62,000 nucleotides of DNA from Branchiostoma floridae. Its lineage: Eukaryota; Chordata; Leptocardii; Amphioxiformes; Branchiostomatidae. Shown here in pieces: positions 8,450-19,728 of this stretch. The notes below the pieces were generated by a model, which worked only from the letters and a program-made list of their open reading frames with translations, was not told the origin of the DNA and did not search any database. Made by a program: the position numbers and the translations under genes. Within the stretch, counting starts at the first letter, position 1. Each line of letters begins with the position of its first letter. The DNA lies in assembly GCF_000003815.2 (NCBI RefSeq), contig NC_049982.1:33727978-33789977 (forward strand). Reading direction: 5' to 3'.

Positions 8450-10700
8450 CGATAAACAACGGTGTTTATCAAGAACGTGTACGTGGGGGTGGAGCTTCCT
8501 GTTTTCGAGGGCGGAGACTATTTTGCATGTTGTTTTTTGTGGTCATAAGGCCGCCATCTTTGTATCTCCCCGCAAGAGTTTTGTGTAGAATTTATTCAGC
8601 TCCTGATGTTACAGAACTTAAACGAATGTTGATAATGATACTTCGATGTATACATGTTACTTTCGTATCAGGCCCAAAATGCTTTTTGCATAATGAATTA
8701 ACAAATGAAAGGGTTGGGTCCCTTGTATTTCCATTATTGCATATACCTGAGTCTTGACATAAGATGTATTTCATTGTATTCACCTGTCCTCAAGCAACCT
8801 ATATATCTCCAATATGAAGTCTCTACCATGAAGTGACCACAAAAGAACTATGCAATGTCTTTATTGATTATGAAAATATTTGGTATTAATTAGAATAACG
8901 CACATTTTGGTATATGCACCTGGACAAGGGATATCTTCACCTCCAACATGACTGTTTTTTCTAGTATTTAGGAACTGATGCATTTACCCGTGTTTCTTAA
9001 GACTGGTACTTTACCAGTGTTTGTGTAGCATTTAGCAACAGCTATATCAACTTGCGCGTAGATACTATTTATAATGAGAAACTATTATTCACGTGTGTTT
9101 TTGTTAGTGCTTTGGAAATGTTTCCAGCACAAGAAAGAAAACACTGTGACAAATTGAAAACATATGGCTGACGTATTCCGTACCATAGACGGTGTTGATT
9201 TATACGTTCGCAGTAGCACTGTTTTTATGCCACCTCAGCTGCAAAAATTGTCTTTTTCATTTCAATGTCAGGTTTGCACCGAACAATATAATATTGAACT
9301 GAAAACATGACTTGTGGAACTTATCGCTCGTGGTCAATTGAACAAAATGTTCTCTACAGTGGCCACATTTCTCCAGTCCCCCCGCTATAGACAGGTGTGA
9401 CTGTATACAACAGACACAAACGTAACCAACATAGGAAAATGAGGTAACAAAATCTTCAAATACAAATGCAAAAGGTTCAAACCAGCACATACCGTCTTTG
9501 AGATGACAAGACGAGAATCGTTCGTTCTGTGTTTTTGTTTTTAACCAAGAAACTGCAAGTCTGGAACTCGAGGTTATACCGCCCAGCCCAGTTTGCGAGT
9601 TCGGAACCAATGCGGTTACCAAGGAACAATGCAGAAAGACCAGATCGGGCAGTCTAGGGGCCCCGAGAGAGGCTGTCACAATTGAGCAGTTACCACTAAT
9701 ACAAATCTACATGGGCGATAATGTAAAAATTAGCAAGTTCAGGGTGTCATAATCTCATCCGTGAACATTCCTGGTCATAAGAACTCACCCCACACAGCAG
9801 CCCGCCAGCTCTAGTGTCCAAAAGTCTAATCTTTAAACTTTCTGACCAGCGCAACTATTCCAGCGGTCAAACTTTGCCGCCATCTTGCTTTTCATGACGT
9901 CATTTTTGGGACTCAGCACTTCAAAATAGGGGTCAGCACAGGCCAAAAAGATGGACCAAAACCTAGTTTTTTGGCCGAATTTGAACATCTGCAACCTACA
10001 CTGTCTCACCAATATGAAATATTACTTACATTTTCCTGCTAAAAGTCGAAAATAGGCTAAAATACTGTTAAAGACTCGTTTTGGGCCTTCTGCGCCTGCG
10101 TCAATTAGGGTCATTGCCCAATTGGCGCCTGCGCCCAGACCGGTGACTTGGCAAATCCGGTGGTGTGTGTTTACATGTTCAAATGTAAATCTGAACATTT
10201 GATTATCGTTTGGTCGTATTTGCCATCATGTTAAACTGGCTGGTTTCTTGCCCTGGGTAAGAACAATAAGGAAGTGCTCCCACTGTGACTTGTCCAGCAG
10301 TTTGAATGGTGGATTGACCCCTATAACTACATAAACTCATAAACATCCCAGACTGTCTACCAGCTAGAAACAATGGTCAGAGACAGATTTGCATATTACT
10401 GGTCACTGATTCAAATATTCTGTACTTGTTTTCATAGGAACATTATCAAATCATACAGAATGACCCAAAGTAAGTGTTAACAAAGTTACATAATGCAAGG
10501 TTTCAATTAGATAAGATCATGTGATAATAAGATAATACTATCTGCAGTTCTGGAAAAACAACTTTCTTCAAAATGCAAATCATCCTTGTCAAAATTGTAT
10601 CAAAGCATCTACTTGGGAATGCATCTACATTTCGAACTTGAAAATGTATTCCTTACGACTTATAGCTCTCATGAGTTGTGTGTGTAGAAACATGACTTGT
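8450..10700. other. No gene recognised
   Basis: A mostly AT-rich stretch. It holds a CRE-type palindrome TGACGTCA near 9894 and a GC-rich patch with repeated TGCGCCTGCG near 10088-10135, but no open frame with a recognisable domain on either strand. Confidence 0.4.
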
Positions 10701-10728
10701 AATAATTGACTTATAGTAAGAGACCAGT

Positions 10729-12198
10729 ATGAAAAAGCTAAAGAACAGAAAGGCAGCTGGCCTAGATGGTGTACCCCCTGAAGTCTGGAAAACAGGAAGT
10801 TTTAATGATATCCTGCTGCAATGCTGCAATGGAATGTACTTGCAAAGTTCTATCCAGATTTGGACGAAAGGGTGCATCCTTCCTTTTCCAAAGAAAGGAG
10901 ATCTGTCACTCACTGCAAACTACAGGGGCATCACTGTCATGCCTATCGCTGCTAAAGTTTACAATGCAATGTTACGCAATAGAATCCAACCTGAAGTAGA
11001 AAAAGTGCTGAGACCAAACCAGAATGGATTCAGACAGAATAGATCAACACTAGGGCAGATCCTAACAGTGAGAAGGATCATTGAAGGGGTGAAAGCGAAG
11101 AATTTAGAAGCAGTCATGCTGTTCGTAGACTTCTCGAAAGCATTTGACTGTCTTCACAGAGGGAAGTTAGCCGAAATTCTGGAAGCCTACGGAATCCCTG
11201 GAGAAACTGTAAATGCAATAATAATGATGTATAAGAATACCACTTCCATGGTGCGATCTCCCGATGGTGACACAGACTTTTTTCATATCCATGCAGGGGT
11301 CTTACAGGGGGATACTCTAGCCCCATTTCTTTTCATTCTTGCTCTGGATTATGTTCTGCGTACCTCTGTGGACACACACAACGACTTTGGCTTCACCTTA
11401 CAGAAAGCCAGGAGCAGCAGATATCCAGCTAAGAAGATCACAGATGCTGATTATGCAGATGACTTGGCATTACTTGCCGACAAAATTGCACATGCTGAAA
11501 AGTTATTACATGCGCTGGAAGAGGCAGCTTCTGGGATTGGTCTCTATGTTAATGTTAAGAAAACTGAATGCATCTGTTTTAATCAAATTGGCAAGATTGA
11601 TGCCCTGAATGGGGCTCCTGTGAAACAAGTCGAAAGGTTCTCGTACCTGGGAAGTGACATCTCTTCTACTGAAAGGGATATTTTGATTCGTATTGCCAAA
11701 GCCTGGAGTGCTCTTCACAACCTAAGTCCTATATGGAAGTCTTCACTACCAGACAACCTGAAAAGGGATTTCTTCAGAGCGATAGTTGAATCTATACTAT
11801 TGTATGGCTCACCAGCTTGGACACTAACTAGGAAACTAGAAAGCAAGCTTGATGGTACTTACACACGTATGCTGAGGGCCGTGCTTAACAAGTCTTGGAA
11901 ACAACATCCTACCAAGGAACAGTTGTATGGCAATATTCCTGCCATATCAACCATCATCAGGGAGCGTAGGACCAGATTTGCCGGCCATTGTTTTAGAAAC
12001 AAAGCAGAGCTTGCAAGTGAACTCATACTGTGGAAGCCATCACACGGGTATGCACATGCAGGACGACCTCGACTAACCTACATAGACCAGCTTGCCCGTG
12101 ATGTGGGGCTTCGGGTCGAAGACCTAAAGAACGCTATGGGGGACAGAGACGTCTGGAAGGAGAGGGTGGACTTGGTCCGGGCAAGCAGCCCGCGATGA
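10729..12198 (+). CDS. LINE reverse transcriptase, C-terminal 489 codons
   Basis: An uninterrupted frame covers RT and the C-terminal region of a non-LTR retrotransposon. Residues 1-90 hold the finger blocks (KKLKNRKAAGLDGVPPEVWK, FPKKGDLSLTANYRGITVMP, RPNQNGFRQNRST). Motif A is VMLFVDFSKAFD near residue 135, motif B GVLQGDTLAPFLF near 190, and motif C DYADDLALLA near 245, so the catalytic aspartates are intact. The thumb and tail follow (VNVKKTECICF, SILLYGSPAWTLT, RFAGHCFR, GRPRLTYIDQLARDVGLR). The N-terminal endonuclease is absent. The ATG is accidental: AT comes from the target duplication and G from the element. The clade is uncertain; the tail resembles RTE-like LINEs. Confidence 0.88.
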   Translation: MKKLKNRKAAGLDGVPPEVWKTGSFNDILLQCCNGMYLQSSIQIWTKGCILPFPKKGDLSLTANYRGITVMPIAAKVYNAMLRNRIQPEVEKVLRPNQNGFRQNRSTLGQILTVRRIIEGVKAKNLEAVMLFVDFSKAFDCLHRGKLAEILEAYGIPGETVNAIIMMYKNTTSMVRSPDGDTDFFHIHAGVLQGDTLAPFLFILALDYVLRTSVDTHNDFGFTLQKARSSRYPAKKITDADYADDLALLADKIAHAEKLLHALEEAASGIGLYVNVKKTECICFNQIGKIDALNGAPVKQVERFSYLGSDISSTERDILIRIAKAWSALHNLSPIWKSSLPDNLKRDFFRAIVESILLYGSPAWTLTRKLESKLDGTYTRMLRAVLNKSWKQHPTKEQLYGNIPAISTIIRERRTRFAGHCFRNKAELASELILWKPSHGYAHAGRPRLTYIDQLARDVGLRVEDLKNAMGDRDVWKERVDLVRASSPR

Positions 12199-12203
12199 TG
12201 ATG
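10731..12203 (+). mobile_element. 5'-truncated LINE insertion with 13-bp target duplication
   Basis: The 13-mer AAGAGACCAGTAT is found at 10718-10730 and again at 12204-12216, exactly bracketing a 1,473-bp insert. The 3' end of the insert is a short GATGATGATG tail rather than poly(A), as in several LINE clades that use microsatellite tails. The missing endonuclease half and the clean duplication are what target-primed reverse transcription with 5' truncation leaves behind. The open frame through the whole insert points to a young copy. Confidence 0.88.
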
Positions 12204-12738
12204 AAGAGACCAGTATAGACCTATGCTCTGTAGAACTGTACAAAAAAAACTGCCAGCTGATGTCTCACACTGAATAGCAACCCAGTATTGTCATTACTTC
12301 ATATTCTGGTCTAAATGTTCTTCAACAAGCTAATTTCTCTATGATGTGTAGCTATATAGTCTTACTTCAATTTCTTATCTGTCGTCTCTAGATCTCAAAC
12401 AGGATTTGAAGAGTAACTTGTACTTTCTCAGTCAGGCCACCACTGATGTTAACTGTACGGGTGCCTGTAGCATACTGAAGACCATAGTTTATATTATCTG
12501 GTCTTTACATAGTTTTACCAGCCGGTTTAAAAACAAATGTGACAAAAGAAAAATGCCGAAGAGCCGCACTGGGCTGTCTATAGCTAGGTGTCCCTTCTTC
12601 GTAATTATTCTGGAGATGTCAGTAATGTTTCACACAAAAGTTTCCTCAGGCGATACGGGGGTTCTGTGCTCCACTCTCACTACACTCGCGTCACGCTTTC
12701 GTCGCTTCGGGGTTCGACAACGCAGACGTAACCCCACG

Positions 12739-12801
12739 GAACCTAGAGGTGACGCAAGCGAACCTAGAGGTGACACAAGCAAACCCAGAGGTGACACAAG
12801 C
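12739..12801 (+). repeat. 21-bp tandem repeat, three units
   Basis: Three 21-bp units (12739, 12760, 12781) begin GAACCTAGAGGTGAC. In one plus frame they read EPRGDAS, EPRGDTS, KPRGDTS, but the surrounding frame has no recognisable domain and I do not call a gene. A looser 10-12-bp repeat of GTGACCCAAGA-like text follows at 12857-12906. Confidence 0.75.
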
Positions 12802-12909
12802 AAGCACGAAGATTTTTTGAAAGTTAGAAAATAGCGCAAGTGGGAAGATGCCCCAACAGTGACCCAAGAGTGACCCAAGAATGACACAAGAGTGAGACAA
12901 CAGTGACGC

Positions 12910-13376
12910 CAACATGCTTTCAACAGTATCAAGGTTATATTTTTCCTATTTTGCACCAAGTATCAAAATTGCCCCTAAAATCAGCCTTTAAAGATTCATA
13001 ACTTCCTAAAGATGCTAAATACCAACAAAAAACTTAATACTTTCTAATTCTTGTGGTATTTTTCAAATGTAAACCAATTTTCACTGGAAATTATTGATAT
13101 TTTTCATATTTATCTCGTCCTTTTCAATAAATGACCAAACGGCCAGGTCAATTTGGATGACGTGACTTGGTCACGTGATTACAGTAGGAAAGCTGTGCAT
13201 GACAACTGGTTATCATGGCTTAGAATTAACTTTGGTTCCTGCTAATTAAAAAAATCCATGATAGCACTTGTCCCTCTCGGTGGTACCAAAAACCCCTCTG
13301 GCCCATGGACTAATACGACTAAAACGACTGACAGTTATATCAAAACAAACACATAAAAGTGAGGTAGACATAATTA
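12910..13376. other. No gene recognised
   Basis: AT-rich spacer between the LINE insertion and the composite repeat, with no supportable feature. Confidence 0.4.
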
Positions 13377-13530
13377 TCTCCATGAAATGTACATGTGATG
13401 GAGGTTATATTTTCACTAGCGTTTGTCTGTCTCTCTATCTGTCAACAAGATTACTCAACAACGGCTGGATGGATTAGTTTCATACTTGGTGTGCTGATGG
13501 GGTGATGAAAGCTAGAAATGATTAGATTGT

Positions 13531-13545
13531 GGGCCCCCTAGCGAC
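13531..13545 (-). promoter_or_regulatory. CTCF-like motif in repeat
   Basis: The minus strand reads GTCGCTAGGGGGCCC, close to the CTCF core (CC-A/G-C-T-AGGGGGC). A second copy lies 132 bp away at 13663. Binding is inferred only. Confidence 0.4.
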
Positions 13546-13662
13546 TTCCCTTGGTACTGCAGCGCAACTTTTGGTTCTGCCATCTCGTGCTCTGAATACG
13601 ATATGGTCACGAATTTTGAGTATTAGATAACTCATGTGCTCAGAAAGAAGTGACACATGTTT

Positions 13663-13677
13663 GGGCCCCCTAGCGAC
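13663..13677 (-). promoter_or_regulatory. CTCF-like motif in repeat
   Basis: Same block as at 13531, exactly 132 bp downstream, with the same orientation. Confidence 0.4.
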
Positions 13678-14569
13678 TAGTTTTGGGATAGCAGGGGCAT
13701 TTTTGTCGAAAACTTCTGAAGGCGATAACTCAAGAAGGGAACAACGAATTTTCATGAATTTTAAATGTAGTACCTTAGACAATGTTGTACAAAATAAGAT
13801 AATAATTATGCAAATTATTCCTGTTCAGTGTCCAGTGAAACGTCAGGGTCTGGTAATTTAATGTACATGTGTTTAGAGACTAACAACGACATCGAGCTGG
13901 GGCGTTTGACTTCAATGAGCCGTCTTGTTCTAAATGAGTGTTATGTGACAGTTTGCTTTCTTGACACGCTCAGTTCTAATTTGTGACAGCTAATTCCAGC
14001 AGTGGCATTTTTGTCAAAAACTTCTGAAGGAGATAACTCAAGAACATTTAGGTCAGGTGGTAGATAGGTTTTAGCGTCATGACAAAGTGGAGCAAATTTC
14101 ATCCCCCTAACATCTAGTTGTAGAACTGCAGGGGCGTTTTTGTCAAGACACTCCAAAGAGGATAACTGCAGAAAGGAACGACGGATTGCCATCATGTTAG
14201 GCATGCATGTATCTTTGGCAAAGATGTTCATGATAATAAACATTTTATGTAAATCATGGCTTAATTTGCATAATTAATGGAGAAATTGTTTGATTCCATT
14301 GTTTTCATTGACTTCAATCAATGTAACTCATGTAAATTATGATAGGTGGAACATAAGCAGATACCAAATATGCAAATGAGGAACTGATTTGCATAATATA
14401 TAAAGAATTGCACAATTGCGTCGTGATTAATGATGGGAATTTTACACCTGTGACATGTGTATGTTAGTCAATGATGAACATCACCATGCATAAATTATGT
14501 AAATGTGTAAGTCATGTATAAAATTTACAAAAGCTCTAAATATTTCATGGAGGTATGAGGTCACCGAAC

Positions 14570-15361
14570 TCTAGTTGGATCTTCAAAAAGACAGCCAGTG
14601 AAACCGCACCTGTTCTAATTAACATTTTTCAACAATCGTTTGACACAGGAGAAAAATTAATCCCCCAAGACTGGAGAAACGCAAATATATGCGCCATTTT
14701 CCAAATGTGATAGAGAGGTCCCCAGTAACTGCAGACCTGTTTCACTTATCTGTATTTCCTGTAAACCAGTCGAACACATTATCCATAGCCATACAATGAA
14801 ACACTTAGAAGGCCATAATATACTAACAGAATACCAGCATGGTTTCAGAGCAAAACGATCCACAGAAACACAGCTTATTCTAACGGATTACCAAATAGAC
14901 AGCTGGATCTAGCAATGCATGTACTTGATTTCACTGAAGCCTTCAACAAAGTCCCATATAGCAGACTCATATAAAAACTGGAGTACTACGGAATTCAAGG
15001 CACTACACTAAACTGGTTAAAGGTTTTCCTGACAAACGGTAGGGGTAGAAAGGAAGGCCTCAGCTCCAGTTAAAGTAGCGTCGGGAGTTCCACAAGGGGC
15101 TATACTGGGACCATTGCTCTTCCAAGCTGGTCTGGCAAGTCGTTTCATAAACGACTTGCCCGACCAGCTCGATTCAAGTGTGAGGTTATTTGCCGATGAC
15201 TGTCTGTTACATCTAGAGGTACCTACAAAGAATGATTCACAACTTCTACAGAAAGATTTAAACACCCTGGAACAATGGCAAGGAAATGGCTTATACAGTT
15301 TAATCCTGATAGGTGCTATATCATGCACATAACGAACAAACGAACACCAAATGTGACCCCA
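14570..15361 (+). pseudogene. CR1-like LINE reverse transcriptase, decayed
   Basis: Across shifted frames the plus strand reads PQDWRNANICAIF, NCRPVSLICISCKPVEHIIH, TEYQHGFRAKRSTETQLIL, VLDFTEAFNKVPYSRLI (motif A, D intact), LEYYGIQGTTLNWL, VASGVPQGAILGPLLF (motif B) and VRLFADDCLLHLEV (motif C, F-A-D-D). This is the order of a CR1-type RT. Stops (for example after SRLI) and frameshifts make it dead. The coding stops at about 15350, just before the foldback element; the missing C-terminal part of a CR1 RT appears on the other side of that element at 20630. Confidence 0.85.
15125..15169. repeat. 21-bp inverted repeat with 3-base loop
   Basis: Arms 15125-15145 and 15149-15169 are complementary at 20 of 21 positions with loop CAT. 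The right arm is the normal CR1 coding sequence for the INDLP region; the left arm replaces what should be sequence between the LLF and INDLP motifs. Confidence 0.85.
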
Positions 15362-16290
15362 TAAAGGTGGGGTCACACCTGCGTATATTTTCAAGTGCGC
15401 ATGATTTCCGCATGAAATTTTGTCAATACAAATTTTGTCAATAAATTAGATTGCACGTCGAGCCCGTCTGGCGTTTGAATTACGACTTCAGCGTTTCCAT
15501 TTCGCATGAGGTGCGTATGATTGCATCTGAAATGCGCAACAGAATTTTCCGTACTGCGAATAGATGCGTATGGGGTACGTATGTTGGGCGTATTCCGGAC
15601 GCACACAACGTTTACCGACCGCATGCCTGCATTCCAAACGCATTTCAGGTGTGTCAGAGGAACAGTTTCTGTTGCATATACTTTTGTTTGCGAGCATTGC
15701 CAATAGAGTATTTTTGTTAGAGGAACACTTTGTACTACGTATGATTTTGTTTACAGGCAGTGCAAGTAGAACATTGATAAGTAAACAGTGAAGAGTTTTT
15801 TTATTTATTTGCGAAGCAGTGACACTGTACTTTTACAGTAATGTGGGCCATCATTTACCTTAAAAATATATGCACTGTTAAGATTGTGTTTGTTTTCACT
15901 TTGTCCTTAATGCTTTCCCCTATCATGTTAGTATTTCAACTACAGTAACTATAAAAATCACACTCATGCACACCACAAAGGTATTCAAGATCTTTATCAA
16001 ACACGGAAATTAAACAATTATGAAACCTTACGCCCCCTTTAAAGTTGTAATATGGCTCTATATTGCACCTTTATATCATGTGGTTCTACACACAAAAAAG
16101 TACAATTATCAGCAAATACAGTCAAATATCTGTCACACAAAATGGTGTCGCACAAATTGACCCAGTGCTTCAGCAGGTTCCTCTACATCTTCCCTTCCCT
16201 GGAGGCTCTGTTGGGACCAGTTACATTCATGGTGTCCTGCAAGTTGTGACCATCTCTGTATGCCCCCGGTACAAATTCGTCGGTCGCACG

Positions 16291-16766
16291 CACAAGTCGC
16301 ACGCACAAGTCGCACCTCAAACGCATCTGAATCGTTTTAAGAAAGTTTCACGTACGCAGGCAAACGTAAATATACGCCCAGTTCGCCTGATATAGTTTTG
16401 GACATGCACAAAACTATCATTCGTACGCAGTTTGGTGGCCAAAACGTTATGAATGCGCAATACAGTGGTCCCACGTCGGTCGACTGCGCTATGAAGACGC
16501 TACATGTTTGCGCTTAATACGCAGTAATACGCGGATATCGCGGTATTGCGAGTACATAGCGTACTTACAGCGCAGACACAACGCACCATGAGCGACCGTA
16601 TAACGAATGCACACATAGATCACGATTTAGTACAGCGCGTTCTGCGATCGTGTTGCGCATACTACGCGTAGCTGATAGCGTGATCGACGCACACTCCAAA
16701 TTTGGAATAAATGCGATGGTGCATCTGAGTCCAGACAAAAAAAATCATCTCAAGATGGCAGATCCA
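16291..16766. repeat. CpG-rich centre of the foldback element
   Basis: This spacer between the inverted arms is dense in short TACGC, GCGTA and ACGCA words (for example around 16350-16380, 16500-16570 and 16640-16680), in contrast to its AT-rich surroundings. The outer arms at 15500-15620 share this composition. Such motif crowding resembles subterminal transposase-binding repeats; this is inference. Confidence 0.45.
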
Positions 16767-19057
16767 GGCCAGGACCGACGAATTTGTACCGGGGGCATGC
16801 AGAGATGGTCACAACTTGCAGGACACCATGAATGGTCCCAACAGAGCCTCCAGGGAAGGGAAGATGTAGAGGAACCTGCTGAAGCACTGGGTCAATTTGC
16901 GTGACACACGTGCCATTTTGTGTAACAGATATTTGACTGTATTTGCTGATAATTGTACTTTTTTGTGTGTAGAACAACATGATATAAAGGTGCAATATAG
17001 AGCCATATTACAACTTTGAAAGAGGGTGTAAGGTTTCATAATTGTTTAATTTCCGTGTTTGATAAAGATCTTGAATATGTTTTGTGGTGTGTATAAGTGT
17101 GATTTTTATAGTAGTTGAAATATTAAGATTATAGGGGAAATCATTAAGGACAAAGTGAAAACAAACACAATCTTAACAGTGCATATATTTTTTAAGGTAA
17201 ATGATGGCCCACATTACATTACCACAAGTACAGTTTTGCTGCTTCACTGCTTCGCAAATTACTTAAACAAGAAATCTTTTTAAAAAAGTTGTGCCTTGCC
17301 GCGTGTTAGGGATATCGTCAGGAAAAAGTAGGTCAGCACTTCAAGCCCGGCAAGGCAAAATGCTGTGCCTTGGCAAAAACACAATACAATGACTGTTTTT
17401 ACTGTTTCTGAAAGAGCTAACCAAGAGGAGTAAAATGCTTTTTAGATGAAGCGAATGGCTTGAAGGGTTGCTGAGATATGGCTCCACAAAGTTGCCAAAA
17501 CCTACCCTCAGATATGGCCGGCTGCGCGATAAACGATGAAAATCAAAAAAATACCTTTTTTGAGGGGTGATGAAAAGGTAAGTAAAGGCTGCAAAGCTTG
17601 TTTTATCTTATTTCCCCGTAATATGTACTACATAGAATCACTCCACAGAGTTCTGAACATTCATGGCATTTTATTATGCTTTTACACAGGGTCGATGTAT
17701 GCAGCACCCACTGGTGTCCTTTCACACAATAATTGTCATCTTAGCTTATTCTTTAAGAAATAAGTAAATTTGGGTTTAAAAGTTCACATTTTGGGTTACA
17801 GTCAATGGTGTTTTTTGCACCAGTTGAGTCTCATTGTAGAAGATTAAATATCATACTTCATATACTTTTGCAATGTACACAACATTATGGTATCTTATAT
17901 TACCAACAATGTCACATCTATAGAATATCAGCAATATTAATTGCCTTATAACAAGGTCAACTTGGTCAAGGTGAAAGGTAAGTGTGTGAATATGTCGCAT
18001 TATTTTCATGTTGAGCCATGATGTTACACTGCATCAACAGTACAACTTTACACTTAGATACATTTGTAATAAAATATAGAAGACAGATGTTTGTACTAAT
18101 AAGAGATAAAATATCAATAGGTAGACATTGTGTAAACACTAAATTTATAAGGACAAGTTCAACATTTTTCAAGGTCAAAGGCTCAGTCTTCAGGATACAT
18201 ACAATCGACACAGATTTCTTTGATGTACTTGCAGGTACATGAACTTCTCCTTATTTAATCAATACTATAAATAGTATAATGCAATGTAAACTACTTTTTA
18301 CAAAAACAACAGGCTTACTCATCATTTTCTGTGGTTACTGGTAGCAACAGTATTCTTTAACAAACTTAATGCTAATAGCACTGGCTGCACAACTTGTCAA
18401 CATTATGTTTGACCTCTACCATTCAATATCTCCGCTCCGCTCTCCAGTCTTATATCAGCTACATCTGGTACTTGGTGCAATCTACACTCCACCTGAAAAA
18501 CAAAATTATTTGAGTTTCATGATTAACATGTCTACCATCATGGTGATAATGTTCTTCCATCTGAGGGGATGACGACCTACTCCAGTACCACGTCTGATGT
18601 TCATCTACATCATCATCTTTCTAATGACTTCTTTCTTTCTTGTGACGAAAGATTCAGAATGATCCAATAATAAAATGAAGAATTCAATAAAGAAAGAAAG
18701 GCAAGTTGGGGTAAGGAATAGATTAACTTATTATCATTGATTAAGTAGATAAATACCTGCAACAAGATGGAAGGAGGTAAGTGTCACTGTTTCTGAGCCA
18801 TCTTCTGCGACTGAATCTCAGTACCAACTGCGACAACCTCGCCCGGTCGGTAGGAACCTGGCTGATAGTAGAGACAAGAGTATAATATTGCAGGTAAGTA
18901 CATATTTATGATTTCTGCTACACCAGAAAAACCCTTGGCACAATCTGACAAAGAATACACAATCTGGTTGCACAAATTTTTCACGTTAACAAAAATGCCA
19001 TTAGTGTTTTGAAAAATTTGGGCATAGGTTACCCGGCTGACCCATATCAGGGGGCAC

Positions 19058-19250
19058 GGTGCCTCAAGTTCAACAAGTGAAAAAAAATACAAAATGGTAT
19101 TTTAGTCTTGGAACGAGGCAAGGGATGATTCACACCAACAGTAACGACGACATTGAAAATACAATTGAGATTTTCTTAAAAATTGGGCATACCCTGTAGG
19201 TACCTCAAGTTACCATGGTGCCTCAAGTTCAACAAGTGAAAAGAAATACT
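19058..19250. repeat. Two-copy repeat of about 160 bp
   Basis: GGTGCCTCAAGTTCAACAAG followed by 'tgaaaa' occurs at about 19058 and again at about 19218, each preceded by 'aaatttgggcata'-like sequence. Confidence 0.6.
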
Positions 19251-19559
19251 AGTAGTACACAACAGGCCAATCAATGATCCATATGTAAAATATGCTAAAG
19301 AAAGCAATAAACTAATAAGAAAAAATTACTAAGAAACATTTTACATACATGTAAGTTTCATGACTAAAACATGGATAAAGAAACACTGCATAGAAATTAT
19401 ATTGCTGGGATTGACTTGAGAAAAAATTGTTCAAAAGCACATTTTCTTCAACATGCCCCCCTCCCCCAAACACTACAAATTGTATCAAGTATTTTACCTT
19501 GAAATTCTTCATCCATAGCGTCAAAAAAGGTTCTATTTGTGCCGCTTCAGTCACATATC

Positions 19560-19728
19560 CTCCGTTTCGGAGGGGCACGCGGCCCAAAATTTGGCGCGTT
19601 TGGAACGCGCGGCGCCGCCGCCCGGCCAAATCGGGGCGATCGTCGGGGAAAACAGCGTACGGCAGAGGGTTTTCGTGGTAGCGTTGAAATACCTAGTCAA
19701 ACGTTCTTGAGACGTTTCGATGACGTCA
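19560..19728. promoter_or_regulatory. CpG cluster with E2F-like and CRE sites
   Basis: Positions 19560-19660 are strongly GC- and CpG-rich within AT-rich DNA. They include TTTGGCGC (19590-19597, an E2F-type site) and a CGCGCGGCGCCGCCGCC run. A perfect CRE palindrome TGACGTCA lies at 19721-19728. This could be a promoter, but no coding exon could be tied to it on either strand. Confidence 0.3.

Larger units (their letters stand above)
13377..14560 (+). repeat. Composite repeat with CTCF-like and octamer modules
   Basis: It is bounded by CTCCATGAAAT at 13379 and ATTTCATGGAG at 14544, which are inverted. In order it holds a CT-rich 'gtctgtctctctatctgt' lead, two 132-bp modules each starting GGGCCCCCTAGCGAC, one or two decayed modules, then octamer modules with ATTTGCATAATTAATGG-like text to about 14400. 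The same plan is seen at 21780-22985 and, reversed, at 31690-33075 and 33705-34345. No protein is encoded; it looks non-autonomous. Confidence 0.65.

Noticed and set aside
9257-9679. 140-codon minus-strand frame
   Set aside because: No recognisable domain, no splice signals in phase, and composition like the surrounding DNA.
15488-15791. Several short overlapping frames rich in Arg and His
   Set aside because: They lie in the foldback arms and appear again, reversed, at 20155-20457; no domain.
18784-19092. Minus-strand frame ending PGEVVAVGTEIQSQKMAQKQ, with an acceptor-like TCTACTATCAG upstream
   Set aside because: The end looks protein-like, but the first two thirds do not, no second exon could be matched, and the frame overlaps a repeated segment.
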